6,674 nt of DNA, from assembly GCA_044867645.1 (NCBI GenBank), contig JBIOVI010000038.1, forward strand, positions 1 through 6,674, read 5' to 3'. A program made the translations under genes and the position numbers. The notes beneath the pieces are model-generated. The model was not told where the DNA came from. It ran no database searches and saw only the letters and a list, made by a program, of their open reading frames with translations. Shown in pieces: positions 1-4,759 of the stretch. The first letter of the stretch is position 1. Each line of letters begins with the position of its first letter. The DNA is from VRUE01 sp044867645 (GTDB lineage Bacteria; Actinomycetota; Thermoleophilia; Solirubrobacterales; 70-9).

Positions 1-715
1 CGATGAACTTGATCGGGGCGGCCTCGTCGGCGGGGGCGGCGACGATGATCGTGTTCTCCATCGCGCCGTTCTCCTCCAGCACCTCCTTGAGCTGGACGAC
101 GGTCGACATCCGCTGGCCGATCGCGACATAGATGCAGATCATGTCCTTGTCGCGGTTGTTGATGATCGTGTCGATCGCGATCGCCGTCTTGCCGGTCTGG
201 CGGTCGCCGATGATCAGCTCTCGCTGGCCGCGGCCGATCGGGATCATCCCGTCGATCGACATCAGGCCGGTCTGCACCGGCTCGGTCACCGGCTGGCGCT
301 GGACGACGCCGGGCGCTTTGAACTCAGCGGGACGGGTCTGCGTCGTTGCGACCTCGCCCTTGTCGTCGAGCGGGCGGCCGAGCGGATCGACCAGCCGGCC
401 CAGCAGCTCATCGCCGACCGGAATCCGCAGCAGGTGGCCGGTGCGCTTCACCGTGTCGCCCTCGACGACCTTGTCCCACTCGCCGAAGAGGACGGCGCCG
501 ACGTTGTCGGCCTCCAGGTTCAGCGCGAGGCCGGTGACGCCATGTGGCAGCTCGAGCATCTCCAGCGCCATGCAGTTGTCGAGGCCATGGATGCGGGCGA
601 TCCCGTCGGCGACGGACAGCACCGTGCCGACCTCGGAGAGGTCGGTACTGCCGGTGTCCAGTCCCTCGATCCGCTCGCGCAGAATCGATGCGATCTCGTC
701 GGGCTTGATTTCCAT
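1..715 (-). CDS. atpA: F1Fo ATP synthase subunit alpha, N-terminal 238 residues (gene cut by window edge)
   Basis: This is the nucleotide-binding, non-catalytic alpha subunit of the F1 head, which alternates with beta in an alpha3beta3 hexamer on the cytoplasmic face of the membrane. I read it directly from an ATG at 715-713. The N-terminal barrel carries 'VADGIARIHGLDN' (residues 35-47) and 'ALNLEADNVGAVLFG' (64-78). Further on are 'VGDELLGRLVDPLGRPLD' (100-117), 'PIGRGQRELIIG' and the Walker A loop GDRQTGKT (170-177), then 'CIYVAIGQ' (194-201). Alpha rather than beta is shown by the Q in the P-loop and by the GRGQRELIIGDRQTGKT context. About half of the usual ~510 residues are present; the rest lies before position 1. 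The codon upstream of ATG in frame is soon a stop, so this start is firm. The stretch 'APADEAAP' near 227-234 resembles the actinobacterial 'APASDPAG' form (recalled family knowledge). It lies 19 bases after atpH. Confidence 0.98.
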   Translation of the reverse strand, partial: MEIKPDEIASILRERIEGLDTGSTDLSEVGTVLSVADGIARIHGLDNCMALEMLELPHGVTGLALNLEADNVGAVLFGEWDKVVEGDTVKRTGHLLRIPVGDELLGRLVDPLGRPLDDKGEVATTQTRPAEFKAPGVVQRQPVTEPVQTGLMSIDGMIPIGRGQRELIIGDRQTGKTAIAIDTIINNRDKDMICIYVAIGQRMSTVVQLKEVLEENGAMENTIIVAAPADEAAPIKFI

Positions 716-729
716 AGGGGTGCTCTATG

Positions 730-736
730 CCTCCTT
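730..736 (-). promoter_or_regulatory. Shine-Dalgarno site for atpA
   Basis: The minus strand reads AAGGAGG here, a full-strength ribosome binding site overlapping the TAA stop of atpH. The distance to the atpA ATG is 14 bases, longer than the usual 5-10. No nearer in-frame start exists because a TAG lies in frame just upstream. The overlap of stop and ribosome binding site suggests coupled translation of atpH and atpA. Confidence 0.75.
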
Positions 737-1268
737 ACGCCGCCTGCGCGACGCTCTTTCGAAGTTTCTCCAAGCGATTGCGGATGCTCGCGTCGAGGAC
801 CATGTTGCCGACCTGAAGGACGATGCCGCCGAGAATCTCGTCGTCGACGCGACTTGCCAGCTCGACCTTCTGACCGGTCTGCCGCTCGATCTCCTCGCCG
901 ATTTTGGCTACCACAGCCGGGTCCAGCTCAACCGCGCTGGTAACGGTCACGTCGATCCGCTTGTTCTCCCGCTTCCACATCTCCTCGAACTCGCGGCGAA
1001 TGCGGAAGACCTCCGGCATCCGATGCTTCTCGATCAGCAGCTCGAAGAAGTTGACCAGCTCTGGGTCGGCGCCGCTGATCGCCCGCCTCAGCCCCTCGAT
1101 CTTCTCGACCGAAGCGAAGTGCGGGCTGAAGAAGAAGACCTGCAGGTCGCGGTTGCCTTCGAGAGCTTCGACGAACTGGCCCAAGTCGGCGCCGATCGCG
1201 TCGAGCTTGCCCTTCTCCTTCGCCACCTCGAAGAGCGCCTCGGCATATACGCGAGCTGCTTCCTGCAT
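735..1268 (-). CDS. atpH: F1Fo ATP synthase subunit delta (OSCP homologue)
   Basis: Delta sits on top of the F1 head and joins it to the b-subunit peripheral stalk, holding F1 against rotation. The protein has 177 residues, the normal bacterial length. The N-terminal helical domain begins 'ARVYAEALFEVAKEKGKLD' (residues 5-23). The C-terminal family signature is clear: 'VDDEILGGIVLQVGNMVLDASIRNRLEKL' in outline, with D/E-I-L-G-G at about 142-148, G-N-M-V-L-D-A-S at 153-160 and the closing R-L-x-x-L. The ATG at 1268-1266 has GGAG 8 bases upstream (1280-1277), inside the end of atpF, and only two bases separate the atpF stop from this start. Unlike mycobacteria it is not fused to a b-type segment, and it lacks the long N-terminal addition I recall in Streptomyces delta. 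It acts with atpF and atpA beside it. Confidence 0.97.
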   Translation of the reverse strand: MQEAARVYAEALFEVAKEKGKLDAIGADLGQFVEALEGNRDLQVFFFSPHFASVEKIEGLRRAISGADPELVNFFELLIEKHRMPEVFRIRREFEEMWKRENKRIDVTVTSAVELDPAVVAKIGEEIERQTGQKVELASRVDDEILGGIVLQVGNMVLDASIRNRLEKLRKSVAQAA

Positions 1269-1270
1269 CT

Positions 1271-1861
1271 CTAGCTCTCCGCCCCCGAGAGGCTGGTGAA
1301 GTCGACCTCGCTGAGCGCCTCCTCGACCAGACGGCGCTGGTCGTCAGGGGTGAGGCTCTTACGAGTTACCTTCTCCGTCGCCATAACCGTGAGGTCGGCG
1401 ACCTCCTTGCGGATCTGCTGGAGGGAGCGCCGCGTCTCTGCTTCGATGTCGCGCTGCGCCGCCGCGACCAGCTCCTCGCGTTTCTCCTTGCCCGCGGCCG
1501 TCGCCTCAGCCTCGGCGGTCTCCGCCGCCTTGCGGGCACGGGCCATGATGTCGTCGGCCTGCTCGCGGGCCTCGGCGAGGCGCGCTCGGTACTCCTCGAG
1601 CAGCTCGTCGGACTCGCGGCGCTGCCGTTCGGCGGCCTCGATCGACTCGGCGATCGTCTTGGCGCGCTTGTCGAGCGCTTCCTGGATTTTCGGGAAGGCG
1701 ACCTTGCTCAACACCCACATCGTGAAGAGGAAGAGGACCAGGGTCCAGATCATCAGGCCGAGGCCCGGAGAGACCAGGAAGCTGCCGCCCCCTTCCTCGG
1801 AGCCGCCTGCCGCCTCCGTGGCGAGTGGGATCAGTCCCGCTATGTGGCCAAAGAGCTCCAC
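1271..1861 (-). CDS. atpF: F1Fo ATP synthase subunit b
   Basis: Subunit b forms the peripheral stalk: one membrane anchor in Fo and a long helical arm reaching delta and F1. The protein has 196 residues. A single hydrophobic segment spans about 34-52, ending in 'VAFPKIQEALDKRAKTI', the typical junction from membrane to stalk. Residues about 60-155 are charged, Ala/Glu/Arg-rich and coiled-coil-like. The end ('DLTVMATEKVTRKSL...DDQRRLVEEAL', about 156-183) matches the delta-binding tail of the family. The start is GTG (1861-1859). It is the earliest possible start, because the in-frame atpE stop lies three codons upstream. The next ATG (residue 37) falls inside the membrane segment and is unlikely. 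I see no Shine-Dalgarno sequence before the GTG. The first 33 residues, partly Gly/Glu-rich, would face the outside. Only one b gene is present, so a homodimer is inferred unless a second gene lies elsewhere. Confidence 0.96.
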   Translation of the reverse strand: MELFGHIAGLIPLATEAAGGSEEGGGSFLVSPGLGLMIWTLVLFLFTMWVLSKVAFPKIQEALDKRAKTIAESIEAAERQRRESDELLEEYRARLAEAREQADDIMARARKAAETAEAEATAAGKEKREELVAAAQRDIEAETRRSLQQIRKEVADLTVMATEKVTRKSLTPDDQRRLVEEALSEVDFTSLSGAES

Positions 1862-1870
1862 GCGATCGGC

Positions 1871-2137
1871 CTAGAGGAAGAAGGCGATCAGGCCGAAGAT
1901 GAAGGTGTAGAAGGCAACCGCCTCGGTCAGCGCGAAGCCGAGCCAGCGGATGCTCTGAAGCTCGTCTTTCATCTCGGGCTGGCGGGCGACCGACTCGATC
2001 TCCTTGCCGAAGATGATGCCGATGCCGATGCCGGCGCCGATCGAGCCGAGGCCGGCGCCGACGCCCAGCGCGATCGCCTTGCCGGCTGATTCGATCCCTT
2101 CATCGGAGATCGCAGCGACTACAGGGGACAGATCCAT
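1871..2137 (-). CDS. atpE: F1Fo ATP synthase subunit c (rotor ring proteolipid)
   Basis: Subunit c forms the membrane ring whose rotation couples proton flow to ATP synthesis. The protein has 88 residues in a two-helix hairpin. Helix 1 carries the glycine packing pattern S/G-x-G-x-G-x-G-x-G (residues 32-40). The cytoplasmic loop has the invariant R-Q-P (52-54, within 'ESVARQPE'). Helix 2 carries the ion-binding carboxylate Glu72 in 'FALTEAVAFY'. The residue after Glu72 is Ala, not Ser/Thr, and the position matching the sodium-ligand Gln of Ilyobacter-type rings is Ile39. Both point to proton rather than sodium coupling (inference from known ring chemistry). The ATG at 2137-2135 follows the atpB stop by 18 bases, with a good ribosome binding site between. 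This gene is the usual high-copy product of the operon, and its strong site fits that. Confidence 0.98.
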   Translation of the reverse strand: MDLSPVVAAISDEGIESAGKAIALGVGAGLGSIGAGIGIGIIFGKEIESVARQPEMKDELQSIRWLGFALTEAVAFYTFIFGLIAFFL

Positions 2138-2147
2138 TGAAACAGCG

Positions 2148-2155
2148 CTCCTTTT
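2148..2155 (-). promoter_or_regulatory. Shine-Dalgarno site for atpE
   Basis: The minus strand reads AAAAGGAG just after the atpB stop codon, with 10 bases between it and the atpE ATG. It is one of the two clearest ribosome binding sites in the window (with atpA). This agrees with the need for many copies of subunit c per complex. Confidence 0.75.
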
Positions 2156-3064
2156 CTAGTGGCTGGCGGAGGTCGCTCCGCCAAGGTAGATCGCGGTGAG
2201 GGTCGAGAAGATAAATGCCTGAAGGGTCGCGATAAGACCGACCTCGAGCACGAAGAAGAAGAATGCGAGGGGGAAGGTGAGGGCGCCGAGCGCGGCGATG
2301 CCGAGCAGCACAGCCAATCCGCCACCCATGAAGAGCAGCAGCAGGTGGCCGGCGAGGATGTTGGCGAAGAGCCGCACCGAGAGCGAGATCAGACGAGCGA
2401 AGTGCGAGATCGCCTCGATTACGAAGATGAAGGCCTTGCCGATTGGGTTCATGTCCTCCAAGCCGGGCGGCAACCAGCTCGCCAGGTAGGGGATGAGACC
2501 CTTGGAACGGACCCCTTCGAAGTGGTAGGAGAGCCAGACGACCAGCGTCAGGACCAGGGGGATCGAGAGGTTGGCGGTGGCCGCGTAGATCGCGAAGGAG
2601 GGGATCTCGAGGCCGAAGACGTCGACCGCATGCTCGGTGTTGGTCGGCAGCGGCAAGAAGCCGAGCATGTTCGAGAACCAGATCCAGAAGAAGAGGGCGG
2701 CGAGGAAGGGGAACCAGCGTGCCGCCGTTTGAGGATCGAGATTGCCGCCGGTGATGGTGTTCTTGGTCAGGTCATAGGCGACCTCGATCGCCGTCTGCAC
2801 CCGGTTCGGTTTCTGGGCCATGCGGCGCGAGATCCAGACCATGACGAAGATAGTCAGGGCGCTCGCCAGCACCAGATAGAGCACGGCCTTGTTGATGCTC
2901 AGGTCGATGCCCGCGATGTCGATCGAGATCCACGGTTCGAGCTTGAACTCGTTTTGCGGCTGGAACGATTCGTCCTTGCCCGAGCTGCCGAAGATCAGCA
3001 GCATCAGGATCGCGATCGCGAAGTAGGCGCCAAGTCCGATCAGGACTTTGGTTTTCGTCTTCAT
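2156..3064 (-). CDS. atpB: F1Fo ATP synthase subunit a
   Basis: Subunit a is the stator channel of Fo; its two half-channels deliver protons to the c-ring and back. The protein has 302 residues with several membrane helices. The essential arginine is Arg231 in 'SLSVRLFANILAGH' (equivalent to E. coli Arg210). The last helix holds 'TLQAFIFSTLTAIYL' (280-294), with Gln282 matching E. coli Gln252. 'FWIWFSNMLGFLPLPTNTEH' (126-145) is the conserved N...G..P segment. Where E. coli has Glu219, this protein has His240, a form I recall in other actinobacteria. Residues 6-25 form an extra N-terminal hydrophobic stretch after a Lys-rich start. The ATG (3064-3062) overlaps the upstream stop as ATGA, with GAGGGG at 3078-3073. 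The neighbours are the AtpI-like gene and atpE. Confidence 0.98.
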   Translation of the reverse strand: MKTKTKVLIGLGAYFAIAILMLLIFGSSGKDESFQPQNEFKLEPWISIDIAGIDLSINKAVLYLVLASALTIFVMVWISRRMAQKPNRVQTAIEVAYDLTKNTITGGNLDPQTAARWFPFLAALFFWIWFSNMLGFLPLPTNTEHAVDVFGLEIPSFAIYAATANLSIPLVLTLVVWLSYHFEGVRSKGLIPYLASWLPPGLEDMNPIGKAFIFVIEAISHFARLISLSVRLFANILAGHLLLLFMGGGLAVLLGIAALGALTFPLAFFFFVLEVGLIATLQAFIFSTLTAIYLGGATSASH

Positions 3065-3432
3065 CCGGCCTGCCCCTCGGGCTCGAAGAGGTGGGCAATC
3101 CCCTGCGCGGCGAGGGAGATCGTGAAGAGGGCGACGAGCAAGATCGCGGCGGCGAGCCCCGCTTCGCGCTCAGCGAGGCCGCCGAGCAGCACCACGGTGA
3201 GCATCAGCCAGACGCGGCCCAAGGAGGTCACGGCAAGCGTCGCCATCGCCCGCTGTCGGTTCCCAGCAGCCAGCTCCGCTTCGATGCGACGGCCGGCGAT
3301 CATCTGGACCCCCCGCTGTGCGAGCCAAGCGCCGGCGGCAACGGCGTAGCCGAGCAAGGGCAACCCCCCGAGCGCAAACACGGCGAGGGCGGCGGCTAGC
3401 ACCAGCAGGTCAACATGCTTGGGAGGAGACAT
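3061..3432 (-). CDS. atpI: AtpI-like small membrane protein preceding atpB
   Basis: This is a small hydrophobic protein of 123 residues. Identification rests mainly on position: in many bacteria a poorly conserved membrane protein, AtpI, precedes atpB and is thought to help c-ring assembly or ion supply; mycobacteria have Rv1303 there. About four hydrophobic segments can be seen (near residues 8-22, 24-40, 72-88 and 91-113). Between the second and third lies a polar, basic stretch with 'GRRIEAELAAGNRQR', and the tail is acidic. I chose the ATG at 3432-3430 ('MSPPKHVD'). An upstream in-frame TTG (3468) would add 12 residues with a Cys pair but has no ribosome binding site. The chosen ATG also has only a weak one. 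The stop TGA overlaps the atpB start by 4 bases, which implies coupled translation. Sequence alone would not prove the family, so it could also be an unrelated membrane protein in the same slot. Confidence 0.65.
   Translation of the reverse strand: MSPPKHVDLLVLAAALAVFALGGLPLLGYAVAAGAWLAQRGVQMIAGRRIEAELAAGNRQRAMATLAVTSLGRVWLMLTVVLLGGLAEREAGLAAAILLVALFTISLAAQGIAHLFEPEGQAG
3073..3078 (-). promoter_or_regulatory. Shine-Dalgarno site for atpB
   Basis: The minus strand reads GAGGGG 8 bases before the atpB ATG, inside the last codons of the AtpI-like gene. Together with the ATGA stop/start overlap it supports both the chosen atpB start and coupled translation. Confidence 0.5.
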
Positions 3433-3479
3433 AAGTCCGCAACAGCCGCCCGTCTGTTGGGCGTGCAAGCGGATGGGCG

Positions 3480-3537
3480 ACTATATCCGAAAGGCCGGGC
3501 GATCCGCTTTGTAGAGCCAGTTCGTGAGGCTTGTCAC
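3480..3537 (-). promoter_or_regulatory. Candidate promoter(s) for the atp operon
   Basis: The 133-base gap before the AtpI-like gene is the only one in the window large enough for a promoter. On the minus strand GTGACA (3537-3532, 5 of 6 to TTGACA) is followed after 18 bases by TACAAA (3513-3508, 4 of 6 to TATAAT). Transcription would start near 3500 and give a leader of about 70 bases. A second possible -10, TATAGT (3485-3480, 5 of 6), lies nearer the gene but has no convincing -35. Matches of this quality occur by chance, so the position in the gap carries most of the weight. The operon could also be read through from asnB-wecA, since no clear terminator is seen. Confidence 0.35.
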
Positions 3538-3545
3538 AACCTCGC
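3524..3545. repeat. Imperfect inverted repeat in the wecA-atpI gap
   Basis: On the plus strand GTGAGG pairs with CCTCGC (one G-T pair), then after a single bulged C the bases TTG pair with CAA around a 3-base loop. Read as minus-strand RNA, the core is GAGG/CCTC plus TTG/CAA. There is no T run after it in the direction of transcription, so it does not look like an intrinsic terminator of the wecA-like gene. It overlaps the candidate -35 box, so an operator-like role is possible but unproven. Confidence 0.35.
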
Positions 3546-3565
3546 ACAAAGTGCTGCCGGGGCTT

Positions 3566-4750
3566 TTATCGATCGGGCAGGATTGCTTCAAACTCTCCCG
3601 TCTCCGGGTCCACAACGCCGAACTCCCCCGTCTCGGGATCGACCCGCCCGACCCGGCGCAGCTTGAGGATCTCGAGGACGTAGACCAAGTAAACGCTGGC
3701 GGCGATCGCGAGCAGACCGAAGGCGAGCATCACCGCCGTCCAGAGAACGTCGAAGTTACCGTGGTCGTCGCTGTAGGGGACGAAGCGCAGGGCCAGGGCG
3801 AGGGCGGCCATGACGAGGGTCCAGCCGTAGAGGTAAGCGAGCGTGCGTCTTTGCGAAAAGCCGATATTGGCCATGCGGTGGTGGAAGTGCCAGCGGTCGG
3901 CCTTGTAGACCGGGCGGCCGTATTTGAGCCGCTTGGCGACGACGAAGCCGGTATCGAGGATCGGCACGGTGAGGACGATCAGGGGCAGGAAGAGGGCGAT
4001 GACGGCATTCGTCTTCAAGGCGCCCTGCACCGCGATCACCCCAAGCAGGTAGCCGAGCAGGTTCGAGCCGGTATCCCCCATGAAGGTGCTCGCGGGCGGG
4101 AAGCCGTGGCGGAGGAAGCCGAGCGATGCCCCAGCCGTCAGAGCCGCCAGGATCCCAGCCGCGTTGCGGTCGAGGGAGAGGGCGATCACGGCGAGGGTGA
4201 CGCCGGAGATCGCGCAGACGCCGGCGGCCAGGCCGTCGACGCCGTCGATCAGGTTGATCACGTTGATCATCGCGACGATGCCGATCGTCGTGCCGACGTC
4301 GCCGAGGTCGATGGCGCCACCCCCTGGCAGGCTCAGCAACTCGACCGAGCCGGGATTGAGCTGGCCGAGGAAGGGGACGGTGAAGCTGTCGACCGTCACC
4401 CCGGCGGAGACCGGCACGATCACCGCCGCCGTCTGCCCGAGCAGCTTCGCCGCGGCGCTCAGCTCGAAGATGTCATCGAGCATGCCGACCGCGGTGATCA
4501 GCGCCGCGCCGACCACGATCGCCCGCGTCTCGGCGTCCCAGGGCAGCCAAATCAGCGCCGCGACGAAAACCGCGGCGAAGATCGCCAGCCCGCCCAACCG
4601 CGGCGTCGGCGCCGCGTGCAGCGAGCGTTGGCCGTCGGGAACGTCGATCGCGCCTATTCGCCGCGCGACCCGGTCGGTGAGCGGCACCAGCAGCAGCGCC
4701 AGGACCCCCGCGAGGAGGAAGGCGAGCAGCGCTTCGACCGGGGCGGGCAC
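3566..4750 (-). CDS. wecA: Polyprenyl-phosphate GlcNAc-1-phosphate transferase, WecA/Rfe family
   Basis: This membrane enzyme moves a sugar-1-phosphate, most likely GlcNAc-1-phosphate from UDP-GlcNAc, onto a polyprenyl phosphate carrier. It is the first step of wall-linked glycan assembly. The protein has 394 residues and about eleven hydrophobic helices. Family motifs appear in order: 'RSLHAAPTPRLGGLAIF' (42-58), the Asp-Asp pair D92-D93 in 'GMLDDIFE', 'NVINLIDGVDGLA' (163-175), 'FMGDTGSN' (223-230, Asp226), and the His-rich loop 'WHFHHRMANIGFS' (287-299). The H-x-H-H-R loop favours WecA/TagO over MraY. The sugar specificity is inferred. The start is GTG (4750-4748), 9 bases after the asnB stop, with no clear ribosome binding site. 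The cytoplasmic-looking tail contains a 10-residue sequence twice (370-389). In mycobacteria the homologous rfe gene sits just before the atp genes, as here. Confidence 0.9.
   Translation of the reverse strand: MPAPVEALLAFLLAGVLALLLVPLTDRVARRIGAIDVPDGQRSLHAAPTPRLGGLAIFAAVFVAALIWLPWDAETRAIVVGAALITAVGMLDDIFELSAAAKLLGQTAAVIVPVSAGVTVDSFTVPFLGQLNPGSVELLSLPGGGAIDLGDVGTTIGIVAMINVINLIDGVDGLAAGVCAISGVTLAVIALSLDRNAAGILAALTAGASLGFLRHGFPPASTFMGDTGSNLLGYLLGVIAVQGALKTNAVIALFLPLIVLTVPILDTGFVVAKRLKYGRPVYKADRWHFHHRMANIGFSQRRTLAYLYGWTLVMAALALALRFVPYSDDHGNFDVLWTAVMLAFGLLAIAASVYLVYVLEILKLRRVGRVDPETGEFGVVDPETGEFEAILPDR
3584..3643 (-). repeat. 30-base tandem repeat encoding two VDPETGEF decapeptides
   Basis: Two adjacent 30-base units, 3643-3614 and 3613-3584, encode VDPETGEFGV and VDPETGEFEA at the end of the WecA-like protein. 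By my count 21 of 30 bases agree, while the first eight residues agree fully. The differing bases are therefore synonymous in those eight codons, which fits an older duplication kept at the protein level. Confidence 0.85.
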
Positions 4751-4759
4751 GAGTCCAGG

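Noticed and set aside
132..1274. 380-codon open frame on the plus strand
   Set aside because: It is antisense to atpA and atpH, whose family signatures are clear. Its composition is Ser/Arg/Pro-rich and then Leu/Asp/Glu-rich, typical of a shadow frame.
2159..3349. 396-codon open frame on the plus strand over atpB
   Set aside because: It is antisense to atpB and the AtpI-like gene, and its highly charged Glu/Arg/Asp/Gly composition mirrors hydrophobic codons on the other strand.
3433..3468. Upstream TTG start for the AtpI-like gene
   Set aside because: There is no ribosome binding site before it and a rarer start codon, whereas an ATG 12 codons later begins a more ordinary N-terminus. It is not fully excluded.
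3552..3570. Possible intrinsic terminator after the wecA-like gene (GCAC-TTT-GTGC hairpin)
   Set aside because: The stem is only four pairs and no T run follows on the minus strand.
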